A stretch of DNA of 64,000 nt from assembly GCA_001466705.2 (NCBI GenBank), contig LATX02000206.1, positions 248,001-312,000 of the forward strand. The letters run 5' to 3'. The stretch's first letter is position 1. Every line of letters begins with the position of its first letter. Both the position numbers and the translations under genes were made by a program. The DNA comes from Moniliophthora roreri (taxonomy: Eukaryota; Basidiomycota; Agaricomycetes; Agaricales; Marasmiaceae). Below the pieces are notes generated by a model that worked only from the letters and a program-made list of their open reading frames with translations, was not told the origin of the DNA and did not search any database. Positions 44,526-55,883 of the stretch are shown piece by piece.

Positions 44526-47500
44526 TCATTCTTGTACTGTCAACCGTGAACCCAATAGTTCTGATATCAACGTGAATCGCCTCCATATGAGTTGTTGAGA
44601 GACTTTGTCATTGCTAAAAACTGTCTGCAGACCTTGCGGAATGTTGGGATATGATTGGAAAATGGCATGAAGAGCCAATGACGGCGTCAATACACCTACT
44701 CCAATTGTCACATCAGCGCCGTGTTCCACCAATTCTGTGACCACCTCCAGGTTCGCAGCTATCGTGGCCATTACTAGGGCTGTCCCTAGGTCAGACGTCG
44801 AGTAGTTGATACCATCTCTGTAGCGGTCTGCCGATAAAATGAGTCGAACCATTTTTGTCTGGGCCTGTTTCTCCGGATCCGTCCTGGATATGTATCGAGC
44901 GGCGTAATGAAGTGCAGACCATTGGTTCTCCTTGCAAACGATGAAATTGGGGAGTTGGTCTGGTCGAGCGCGAGACATGGGGGTTCCGGTCAAGGACTTT
45001 CCTTCATCATCAACGTTCAAGAGGTACTTGAGTGATTCCACGTTTCTCGCTGTCGGATTCCGAACGAGATCTCCAAATACCGTCGTCATGACCATCTCTT
45101 TGGCATACACATATGAATAATCCATATCGGCCCCATGTTGTAGTAACATGTTGGCGAGTATAAAATCCTGCCTCAACACGGCAGAAGCAAACGCAGACCT
45201 CACTCCGGCTTCAACAGGCGGATTGACGGCCAATGCACGCTCGACAAGATACTCGGCAATGTACAAGCCAGGCCGTGATTTGCTATGTCTATCCGCAAGA
45301 ATCTGAATGAGGTTGTGTTCCGCCCAAGTGGAGGTGGTTAGGTGAACATCGGCGCCATACTGGAGAAGAAGACGGAACATTGATTCATCGTTCATCTTCA
45401 TGGCTTCGATCATGAGCTCGTCGTGACCCTCAACAGAATGACCCAGTTCAAGAAGCGCTCGAACCAGATCTTCCCGGCCTAGTCTCACGAGGCGAGTAAT
45501 GACTTCAATCGCGAGCGATGTCTTGTCCTTGTAATCTCCGCCCAGCCTACGGTGGCGTTCATGAAGGATCCGGAGGGTAGTTTTCATTGCGTCTGGGGTG
45601 ATGTTCCGGGCGAGCCGGCTCTGTACTGACAGCGGGTCACGCATAGTCGCTTTCAGATCCATGGCGATCTGAATCATCTCCAACTCGTCGAAAATTGGAA
45701 TCGGTTTGTGTCCAGAACGAGAGTCGATATGAGAGAGCAAGATTTCGAGGATTTGGGGTAGCAAGTGAACCGCCGCAACAACAACAGGGCAGATGGACGA
45801 ACGATCCTCGAGCTTTTCCAGTGGATCAGCACCGAGCGCCAGCAGAGCGCGAACTGCGGGAATGCTTTCCATCATGATGGCTCTGGAAAGAGGCGAGGCA
45901 GCAAGAAGATAATGTCCCTCATGATCTGCCCAGGCAACGTGTCTTCGGAGGCGTATTTTACGGCGACCATCATTCTTCAACTGAGCACCAGCTGCCACCA
46001 ATCGACTCGCGATGATAGGGACGTCCTCTTCTGCGAACGAAGACAGCCAATACAAGGCCGTCTCTTCCGAAAATTGACCACCGTTCGGGGCAGCACCCAA
46101 ATCCAAAAGATACAGGGCACAATCCAGATGGCCACCTCGACATGCGCTCAAGAGCGGAGTTTCGTATTTTGCTTGGTCGTCGAGGTTGATGTCAGGGTTA
46201 TATTTGCTGACCAAGTGTCTGAGTGCCTTGAGGTTACCCATGGCGGCAGCGTAATGCAACAAGCCGTCGCCACGATGGTTAACGTAGACATCGTCGATGG
46301 AGCTTACTCCCCGAAACGCAAACTCTTCTTGAATGTCACGATCCAATGCGCCCATATCAAATAGATCGTACTCTCGGCGAAGTTTTCTTACCGCGAAATA
46401 TGGCATCCCAATTCCTCCGGCTGGTCCGTTGAGATAGCTAATACGGATAGAGAGATCCTTTAACCACTCCTGGCGCTCCTCTGGCTGTACTTGAGAAGCA
46501 CAAATGATCCTTGCTTCAGCGATACATTTCCGATGACCGCGCATTACGGATAACAAGATCCAATCGCGCATCACGGAAAGGTCGACGTCCAAGGGAACAC
46601 CAAGCGCTCGGTGCACACGCCAGCACCATGCTTGCGCAAAATAGTTTTCTTCGCACTCATCCTCCGACAACGCGGCTTGTCGGAGCCAATAACAAGCTTT
46701 ATATCGGTCGAAGATGGTGCCGAATTCATGGCAGTAGCATTGGAACAGGTAAAAAGCGGCGAGAACATTCGGCATTTGTGCAGCATATTGCTCTGGTTCC
46801 GCTACCGCTGCTTGCTCCAAGTCATGGAAAATTTCCACTTGGATTGACCAGTCTAAAATTGCTTTTAGGCGTTGCGGATCAAATAACATCTATATTGCTC
46901 ATCAGTATATCATCGTGGGAGACGTTTAAGTACAACTAACCTCTGCGAAATTCGGCGAAGCTAGTACTGGTCTGTGACCAGGTCTATGACTCGATGTTAG
47001 TCCATATCACCTGTCAAGAAAGAGTGCTCATACCCTTCATGCTGGTGATCATAAGATTCTTTTCCCTTGCTACTTTTTGCAATAAACAACGACAAAGAGT
47101 CTCTGCTAATGTAACGTGCTCCCTATTGCACAACCTTAGGCTGACATCCTTAGTGCTAGACAGCTAAAGCTTACTGGCTTTCTTTCCTTATCCGAAGCGT
47201 CTTGCTTACGATTCGCTTCGTCCGCCTTTGCTATCAACTCTGAGGTCTCGGGAAGACTGAAAAGAGGATGTCAGCACCTGATGCGGTATAATAGTCAAAT
47301 GCTCACCTGCTCGCCTGCAGCGCAGCCACGGCTTGCCTCAAACTCCGACTGGAAGAAGATAATCCAAGCGTGTGATCGAATGTGTGATCCAGTAACTCGT
47401 AACCACTAGCGTCTATGACGGTAGGTGCTGCGCGTATGCTTTCTTTTGCTAGCTGAAGGACCTGATCGGAACGCTTGAGCTCTTCGATATCAGAAACGGA

Positions 47501-48427
47501 CAATTCCCTATCGCCGACGCGATGGAATGGGTTCTCGCCATCTAGCATGGTTCTCCAAACCAGCAGTCCGAGGGAATAAACATCTGTCAGTTTCATTGCC
47601 TCTGCGTCAAGCCTATTCTGCGCTTCGGGTGCATCGTACGGAGGCGTTCCCATAGACAAATAGCCACCCTCGTCCTCGAGATCCATCACCGAACCTCCGA
47701 AATCACCCAACTTTGCGATGTATTCAACCTTTGCATCCTTCTCCCTATTCACAAAAACCAAAACATTTTCGTGCTTCAAATCTCCGTGAACGATCCCGCA
47801 CGCATGAAGGATTGATATGCCTTTCGACACATCGTAGCAGAGTTTCTTCTTCACATCAAACGAGAGTTTCTCGTTCACCTGAAGATGTGCAAGGGTGCCG
47901 AAGTCTGCCAGCTCTAGAATCAACATGGGGAAACTCGTGCCAGAGTCGTACGCGGCACCCCAGCTGAGCCCGAGTAGGCGAACAATGTTGGGATGATATC
48001 GAATAGGTTCATGGAATAGCGCTCGGATCTCCAACAAAATCTGCCTCCATTTCAAAATATCCTTTCCAGTTTTCCTACGAACATACTTCAGCGCAACTGA
48101 ATCTCCCCACTCGGCCATATAGGCGTTCTTGCCTCGATTCGACCAAACAGCACGTTCGACGGAGAAGGAAGCACCGGAGGCGATTGGAACTCTGTCATTG
48201 TTTGCTACAAAAGAGGCTCCTACGCTGTCGAAGAAAAGAGGTGTGTCATCCTCGAGCTTCTTTTCATAACCGGTGACAAGAAACACAAATGTTGATATTT
48301 GGCCAGGATAGAAAGGTGCATCCAACGGTGGTGCAGTTTTGCCCGGAGAGTCGGAGGACGTGGGGTCTGATGGTTGGGAGATGTGAAGTGAGCTTTGAAA
48401 CGCAGAAATCCACGTTTCTACAGACAT
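44526..48427 (-). CDS. Protein kinase / helical-repeat / ankyrin fusion, gene A
   Basis: Five exons give about 1205 residues: 48427-47307, 47256-47175, 47041-47034, 46983-46941 and 46889-44526. The kinase domain (about 75-330) has a loose glycine loop GASFSVERA, lysine in VALKYVRR, catalytic loop HGDLKHENVLVF, LGDFGGSV and GTPPYDAPEA. It reads as an active-looking kinase with HGD for HRD. A Sel1/TPR-like helical part (AAFYLFQCYCHEFG, ACYWLRQAAL, about 460-490) comes next, then many ankyrin repeats (GLLHYAAAMGNLKALRHLV, TPLLSACRGGHLDCALYLLD, later LLLQYGADVHL and VVTELVEHGADVTIG). Splice phases and the paralog at 50756 support a single fused gene. Exon 3 is only 8 nt, where the paralog has 92. 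The role is unknown. Confidence 0.82.
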
Positions 48428-48696
48428 TTCGCATTACGCCCCAGTACGCCGCTGTTTATATACCGCCCGGTGCACAGCAGCTTCAGGAACATTTGTGAGT
48501 GACAGATATGCCAATATTGACATTGAAACGATGATTGATGATCAAAATATGTCGGTATAAGCTCTGGGGATTCGGAAAGGACTGGATAGGAAATGGCGCT
48601 GACGCTGGATTCTGGACAAGATGATGTGTGAAATCCAGGTACACGCGTCCGGCGACGTAACTCTGATTCTCTCCTTCGCGTCCATTGACGCGACTC
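48428..48696. promoter_or_regulatory. Shared divergent promoter region, 269 bp
   Basis: Kinase-ankyrin gene A starts leftward at 48427 and the coiled-coil gene rightward at 48697. Both must be driven from this stretch. TATA-like TTTATATACC lies near 48453, 20-30 nt from the kinase ATG. Co-regulation is inferred from distance only. Confidence 0.5.
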
Positions 48697-50570
48697 ATGG
48701 CACCGGCTCAAGGCGAGAAGGGGGCATTATCTCCGCCCATTTTCGTCCATGACGAAGATGAACAGAAGTTTCAGGTGAAAAGGGAGGCAAGCACTTGTCA
48801 TATGTTTGGACTGTTCATAGACTTATGGTTTCTCAGTCGGTTGAACCGAGTTCTTCGGGCCAGACAATAGGCACCGTGAGCTACTCCTTCTTTATAGCAC
48901 CACAGCTTCATTCGAGTCATTTAGGACCCGGATATGGTTACGATTTCCGTATCAGTGAGTAATTGAGTTGCCATGGCTTCGTATATTTTATCTAGTGCCG
49001 ACATTGGCATACAGAGAGCCTTCGCTGAGGAAGCGACACTTAGAGCAGTCTCAGAGTTTCGAAAGGAGCTTACAGTACGTGTGCTGCTCTCATAGTGTCA
49101 ATATTGTACTCATGGGTCCTGGTAGCAAGTTTGGAATGATCTAAGGACGAGTAGGGTCGGTTCATGCCCAGGCTCTGAATCATCTCCTCTCTCACTGTGT
49201 TCACCGCAGGAACGGACCGATGCCCTTGAAGAAGAGGTCAACAAACTTCGGAAAACTAGTCGAGTCAGTCTTGCTGCTTTTGGCCCGAGATTTCTCTTAC
49301 ATTTTCGCAGGAGCGTCTCGATGAGATGGAAAATGAGGTCAAAGTTGCGAAACAGGAAGCGGAAGATGCAAAAGTGACTACTCATGGCCATTCTTGCTTT
49401 GGACCTGCTTCACACCCTCGTAATAGGCCGCTGTTCAAAAACTGAAGGCGAAAATGAAAAGCAAGCTCTCGGCGCTAGCCGATCGCATAACTGTTGCTGA
49501 AGAGGTTCATTCTCGTTCGAACAATTAAACCTTCATATCACTTAAACCATTTTTTTAGACTCTGGAGCAGCAGGGAGTAGAACCGGAGACAGCACCATCA
49601 ACAGCGGCAGAAGTCTGTATCGGATACCGGTGCTCATTATTTGCTCATGCCAACTTTTCTCTAGCAAAAACCCGGACATATCTACAAGACATTGTTCGAC
49701 GAGGTCAAACAAATGGAAATGTTTCAAGGACCTTTCAAGTTGCGTGGGCAGGCCGCCTCCGTTTCATTCATGAGAATGGAAGCCTGCTATGAAATGGGCT
49801 GGCAAAGGGAGTTTTCAGATAGACTAACGAAAGCGGTCAGTTTACACTTTATTTTCGTATTGCTTTAGACTGCTCATATCCCTTCTTGCAGTGTTCTAAT
49901 TCAAAGGATTGGTAAGTAGCCAGTGCGCTTTATCCTTTCAACTTACGTCTCATACTGAATCTCGAACAGTACACGAAACGGATTTCTTTATTTTCCTGGA
50001 AGGGTCGCATTTGCCGGACAACACGGCTTAGCAATGGTGCCCATGGCTCAGACTAGTACAGAGCATGGATTTGAGCTCGCCTCGACTTTTGACGGGTTGT
50101 CAAACGTAGAGTGGGAGCTTTTTCACGATCGCTCAATGTTGGGCGGTCCTGCAAAATCAACAAAAATCTTCTACGCCGGTACCTTTCAATGTGTAGAACT
50201 GAAGGACCTCCACCCTGATGGGATGAAATACTACACATTCCTGGAGAGCAATCATGGTTTCGTAAGTTGGACTTTGATAAATTGCATTGCCTCCCTCATT
50301 CTCGTTATCTGGCAGTCTTTTGATTCTCTGATCCAAGCAGTCGTTGAGGCCCAAGTTCAAAAACCACTTTTACGCCGAGATGAGATCCGGTCTCTCATAT
50401 TCTCTGGAGCGGTCAAGATAGAGTTCATAGGGCTTAAAATGGTCGGTTTCAACGAAGAGCTTTATCGCTGTGTCACGTCAAATGACACTGCTTCGTCGGG
50501 AACCAAGCGTCCGCAAGATTCTTCAGCTTCAGGTTCGGCTCCCAAACCCAAACGAACTAAACGTTCATGA
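48697..50570 (+). CDS. Coiled-coil protein of unknown family, gene 1
   Basis: A likely model has twelve exons and about 397 residues: 48697-48774, 48837-48875, 48926-48955, 49015-49074, 49210-49263, 49311-49373, 49427-49504, 49559-49612, 49665-49835, 49892-49911, 49970-50261 and 50316-50570. The second and third are less certain. Exons 4-7 code for a charged coiled coil (TDALEEEVNKLRKTSRERLD, MENEVKVAKQEAEDAKAAVQ, KLKAKMKSKLSALADRI). The second half is a conserved globular part with SVSFMRMEACYEMGWQREF, LYFPGRVAFAGQHG and KIEFIGLKMVGFNEELYRCV. The tail KPKRTKRS resembles a nuclear signal. A paralog lies at 58010-60605. Exon lengths 63, 78, 54 and 171 are the same in both. It overlaps no gene and ends 185 bp from the end of kinase-ankyrin gene B. 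Confidence 0.75.
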
Positions 50571-50755
50571 GATGCTGTGGTACCTTTCTCCATTGGAGTT
50601 CTTATAGACACCGAAGTCGGGGAGTGTCATCTCGTATCCAACTTGCTCTTATTGCTTTCGTTGTCATCGCTTTCGACCTACACACGTTTTTCTGCATGAT
50701 CCCTCGTCTATACTGATTTATTACCCCATTCTTGTCTACCTACGCACATCCTTTG

Positions 50756-53700
50756 CTATGAACTACTATGGAATTCGAACAATTCCGCAATTAGCGACAT
50801 TCTCTTCCAGATCGACTCATGAGTAGTCACATCTTCTCCATACACCGCCTTCAAATGTTCCGGCATATGCGGATAGTAACCCAACATATTTCGAACGGTA
50901 GCTTCCGGAGTGAAATCATAAAGTCCAATCGTCGTGGTGGCTCCTCCCTCCAACAGCTCCGCAACCACCTCCAAATTGCAAAGCAGAGTTGCCAACATGA
51001 GCGGTGTACCAAAGGCCAAGCTGAAATAATCGATCTGCGAATGGTACTGTTCGACGGATAGTATCAACCGCACAATTCGACCAAGAGCCTGCTTCTCCAT
51101 GTCTGTGCGTGCACGATATTGTGCTGCGAAATGAAGAATAGAATACTTGCGATCGACATCGCATCCTTCTTCGTTGACCACAAAGGCGGGTAAAATGTGT
51201 CCTCGACTTCGTGATCTCTCTGTTCCTTCCAACGGCCGACCTTGCTCGTCCAAGTTGAGAAGCCATCGGATCGATTCTACCGTCTTCTCGGTAATACTAG
51301 AGAACACCAGATCACCAAACACCGGGATCCAAATTTCTGCATTGCTTCGTATGTAGGGTTGATCAATATCCGCACCATGTTGAAGTAAAAGATCCGCAAG
51401 ATCAAAGTATTGATTCTTCACCGCCATAGCAAAGGGTGGCTGGAGACCGCTATCAAGGGGTGGATCAACTGGGAGTCGTAGCTTCTTCAGGAGGTATTCG
51501 GCAATGTACATTCCTGATCGGCTGTAGCTGTGTCGTGTTGCTGTGTAGTGTAGCAAGGTATACACATTCCCGTTCCCGACATCAATCATTTTGGGAATCT
51601 CCATCTCAAATTCGGTGAAGAGACGGAAGATGGTTTCGTTATTAGCTACTGCGGCTGCCGCAGCGGGATACGGTATGCATGGGGCTAATCGATGTCCTAG
51701 TTCGAGTAGAGAACGAATGATGTCTGCTCTCCCCAATGCGACGAGCCGAACTATAATGTTGTTGACTGAAGACGGATCTCCAGGTGGCTTGGGTTTCTCG
51801 CCGTAATCCCGAAGCCTTCTATCCCTGTCGTGCAGCATACGAAGTGTCCGGTCCATCGCAACCTTGGCATCTGCGTCACATCTGGTAATACGGTTAAGCA
51901 AAGCTGTGGGGTCCTGCATCGTGGCTTGCATATCCATAGCAATCCTGAGCATCTCCAGCTCGTTGAAGATTCTCGTTGGTTTCTTGGTACGTGCATCAAT
52001 ATACACCAACAGCACTTCCAAGATGTCCGGTAGCATCAACACGGACGCCAGCACGATTGGGCAAACGGACGAACACTGGTCAATCTGCTCGAGGGGATCC
52101 GCTCCCAACGCGAGTAATGCTCGAACGGCGGGCAGACTTTCCATCATGACCGCACGTGAAAGGGGAGAAACGGGGAGACAAAAGAGGTCTTCGTAGTCCA
52201 CCGTGAAATTGTTCTTTGTGCGACGGGTACCGCGGCTTTTCTCGTCATTGGTCAACTTTGCGCCGGCCGAGACGAGACGAGAGGCTATCCTCGGGATCTC
52301 TGCTTCCTCAAAGGCGCAAAGCCAGTAAAGGGGCGCCTCGAGAGCATGTTCGGACCCATCCGGACTAGCACCGCGGTCAAGGAGGTACAATGCAATTGAC
52401 AGGTGTCCAGAACGGCATGCGCATAGCAACGGTGTTTCATAGGCATGCTCATTGGGAAGGTCGATATTGGCGGAGTACTTGTCAACGAGATGACGGAGGG
52501 CCTTGAGGTTCGCAAGAGACGCTGCGTAATGTAACAACCCATGTCCGAGGTGATTGACATATATCTCGTTAACGTGGGTGATGTTACGGAATGAGAATTC
52601 CTCTTGGATAGCATGATCCAGGGCAGGGAGGTCGCGAAGTGGGTATTCCCGGCGCAACTTGTCTGGCATGAAGTATGGCATGCCGATACCAGCGCCAAAT
52701 AACCGTAGGTAGGTCGTATGGTTCTCGATTTCGTCCTCCCATACCCTTCTCTCACGTACATTTGACAGTGACTGGGTAATTTTGCCGGCCTCGGGAATGC
52801 ACTTGATATGACCTCGGACAATGGAACAGCACATCCAGGAACGTAGCGTCTCCATGTCAACCTCCAATTCAACACCTAATGCACGGTGCACTCGCCAACA
52901 CCATGCCTGCGCCAAATAGCTTTCCTGACAGTCTTCTTCGGTAAGGGCAGCTTGTCTCAACCAGTAACATGCTTGCTCAGCATCAAACTTGACGCCGAAT
53001 TCGTGACAATAACATTTGAAGAGGTAGAATGAGGCGATAGCGTTTGAAATCTGCGTTGGGTGTTGGTCGGGAGGTGCCGTTGCTGCAACCTCGAGGTCAT
53101 GAATGATAGCTTGCTGGGCGTCCCAATCAAGCACAGTTCGTAGCCTCTCCGGCTCAAATAGGAACTGTGGATGCGTTATGAGCTGAGTACCAGGTAATAC
53201 CAACAGCACTCACTTCTACTGGGTCTGGAGCACTGATGAAAGGGCGGTACCCTGGCCTGTACGTTTACATCAGTCAATGAGTGTGACAGAAAGAAGTAAG
53301 TATCATGTTACCCAGTCTTCTGAAAGTCATAATAGCCGTCATTCAATCCATAGGAAGCAGCGAGTAAACCAATGTCGTCGGGGGAAACGACGCCCTTATG
53401 CCCCTGAATGAAGTGACATGTCAGAGTAACGAACCTCGAACCAAGAGGGAAGATATTTCATACCGGTGCGACTGTAGCGCCTTCCAAATCATACTCCTTG
53501 TTAGCGTCATCCGCGGTCTTCAACAAGACTTGAATCTCAGAGAATCTGGCAATCCCAATTAGTCCATACTCATGGAAAGGAAAACAACTCACTGTGCAGC
53601 TTGCAAAGCGGCAATAGCATGGTTCAGACGACGTTTATTTGGATCTTCCTGCAACGTATTCTCCAACACATAATCCATGAGCTCCAGCCCCGTCTGACCA

Positions 53701-54731
53701 ATGTGGGTGTGCTTCCAAAGACTCTCCTTCGCTCGTTCTCGTAGCTCATTCGACTTCTTCAAGCCCATAATCTCCCCTTTGCTCATCTCTCCTAATCCGT
53801 GATGTACGGCTGAGAATGGATTCCCGCCGTTAAGAATCACCCTCCAAACGAGAAGCCCTAGGGAGTACACATCTGTTCGCTTCATGCCATCTCCATCTAG
53901 CTTGCCGTGATATGCCTCGGGAGCTTCGTAAGGAGGTGTGCCCATATGAAGAGAGCTCCCCTGATCTTCGAGATCCATCACGGATCCACCAAAGTCAGCC
54001 AATTTGGCAATGTAGGCAACCTCAGCATTGGGGTTTCTGCTGGGGAAGATGAGAATATTCTCGTGCTTCAAGTCCCCGTGCACAATACCACAGGCATGTA
54101 GGATGGATATACCCTTTGAAACGTCGTAGCAGAGCTTCTTCTTGACGTTGAAAGGAAGATCCTCCACCTTTTGGAGTTGAGCAAGGGTACCAAGTTCTGA
54201 AAACTCGAGAACCAACATGGGAAAGTTGGAACGAAGGCCTTTGGCTGCTCCCCAGCTAAGACCGAGTAGTCGAACGATGTTTGGGTGGTATCGAATCGGT
54301 TCATGGAGTAGGGCACGGATTTCAAGAAGAATGTGCTTCCAGTGCGATGCGTCCTTGCTCGTTGCAGAACGCCGAACGTATTTGAGAGCAACAGACTTTC
54401 CCCATCTTTCCTGCACCTCGGACATGGTAGTATTGTTGCTGCTCCATTCCGCCCGTTCTACAGAGAAAGATGCACCGGATGCGATAGGAACACGTTTGGT
54501 GAAAGACGTGCCGGCGGTGTCAATCAAGACGGGTGCATCATCACGAATGCTGAGTAGCTTTTCGAGCCCTGCTACCAGGAAGACGAATTCGGATATTCGG
54601 CCATCGTGTTGGGGGTTCTGGTTGGTTTTTGCATCGATACGCAGCGTTCCTATGTTGGGTAATTCATCTCGTGTCGTTGGAGAGCTGGAAGGGCCGAATG
54701 CTGATATCCATGAGCTAACGCTTGCAGACAT
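50756..54731 (-). CDS. Protein kinase / helical-repeat / ankyrin fusion, gene B
   Basis: Five exons give about 1254 residues: 54731-53593, 53545-53464, 53403-53312, 53256-53214 and 53164-50756. The start MSASVSSWISAFG is chosen because it aligns with MSVETWISAFQ of gene A; a 42-codon upstream extension is open but unlike the paralog. Kinase motifs are GASFSVERA, VALKYVRR, HGDLKHENILIF, LADFGGSV and GTPPYEAPEA. The linker (exons 2-4) includes DDIGLLAASYGLNDGYYDF, then PGYRPFISAPD. Exon 5 carries the helical part (ASFYLFKCYCHEFG, ACYWLRQAAL) and ankyrin repeats (GLLHYAASLANLKALRHLV, PLLCACRSGHLSIALYLLD, ADLLLQHGADI). Exons 2 (82 nt) and 4 (43 nt) are the same length as in gene A. It appears intact. 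Confidence 0.84.
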
Positions 54732-55883
54732 TGAACGATGGGAACCAACGCACCTTGCTACCCTGCTTAAAAGTAATGATAGCATGAGGCCAGCTCTATG
54801 CAGGCACGACGCCACCCCTCCTGAAGGCTGAGCATTCTGAGCACTCAATACTGACATTGAATCCGCCCAATTGACGTGGTTACATGGGCGGCCGTGTCAA
54901 TTTCAGGTACTGTGCAATGATAGAAACTTGTGATGATGGGCGAGCATTAACCTTGGCTCTCGTGACGTTGATGGCATCGTCAAGGTCGGGCTCACGTACT
55001 ATTACAACTTGTTTACTCCCTTCCCGACGTTCCCGTCTCTGCTAAAGACGATTTCACCAAGTTCGATTTCTTCTGGTACTTCATAGAGTAACATTCCCCT
55101 CGATAATTGGCATCGATAAACACGAAGCGCACCAAGCCTTTGACTCTCATCCACCGGGCCACGGTACCTTTGCAGATGACCCTCAGGAGCCTCTCAAGTA
55201 AGCTTTACAGCAGTCTGAATAAGCTCTACAGCGGTCTGAGTAAGCTTTACAGTGGTCTAAGTAAGCTTTACAGTGGTCTAAGTAAGCTTTACAGCAGTCT
55301 CAATAATCGTGAAGTTCGTGACTTTGTTCAGTGTACACAGGTGGCTGCACGGTCACGACCCCACCCCCGCATTTCCAAGCCTAGCACGTGAATGTCGATG
55401 GTGCGAGATACCTGTATTCTCACATCAGGACCTAGGCAGGAAGATAGACCTGGCTCTGACCGTGCTTGTTGGTGCCAGGCGTGGTGCCTATGACGGGGCA
55501 GTATCGAAATTGGTCAGATTCTGATTGTACACTGAGCAAACCACTGACCAGCATATTCGAAACGGATTCTTGGTTGGTCACGTTACAGAGTACATATGCC
55601 CGGGAGTCGCTCGACCGCGTAAAACGAAACCACATGGTCGATCACGCAAAATTCACGAAATCAAAATGATGCATCCAACCAAACTGCGACTGCGAATAGC
55701 TCTAACACCGTATAGTCTGTCCAGTGATCCATTCACTGCAAGATCAAGATGGATGACAGTTCAATGGAGTGCCTCATCACGATGCACCCCTCGGCTGTTG
55801 CTGGTCGTGCGTTTATCCAGGCCTTTAAAAGCCCTTGTTCCACCGATCTGTACCCATCCTTACCCATCCTTCTTCATTCATCC
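54732..55883. other. Upstream region of kinase B and the monooxygenase
   Basis: No gene is supported. It contains a 21-bp minisatellite (55200-55304). A TTTAAAAGC TATA-like motif (about 55825) lies some 60 bp before the monooxygenase ATG. Confidence 0.45.
55200..55304. repeat. Minisatellite, five 21-bp units
   Basis: Five exact-length units of the form AAGCTTTACAGYRGTCTRAR (plus one base) occur without spacing. Since 21 is divisible by three the array stays open in frame (KLYSGLS repeated), which creates a 94-codon frame, but this lacks other coding signs. Confidence 0.85.

Noticed and set aside
45765..46364. 199-codon plus-strand frame
   Set aside because: Exactly antisense to the ankyrin part of kinase-ankyrin gene A, which has clear repeats; the frame has no motif of its own.
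52285..52875. 196-codon minus-strand frame
   Set aside because: Overlaps the ankyrin exon of gene B in another frame and is rich in Cys/Ser/Arg, as expected of an out-of-frame reading.
54217..54831. 204-codon plus-strand frame
   Set aside because: Antisense to the kinase domain of gene B.
55107..55391. 94-codon frame with KLYSGLS repeats
   Set aside because: Openness is produced by a 21-bp minisatellite; no codon bias or homology suggests a protein.
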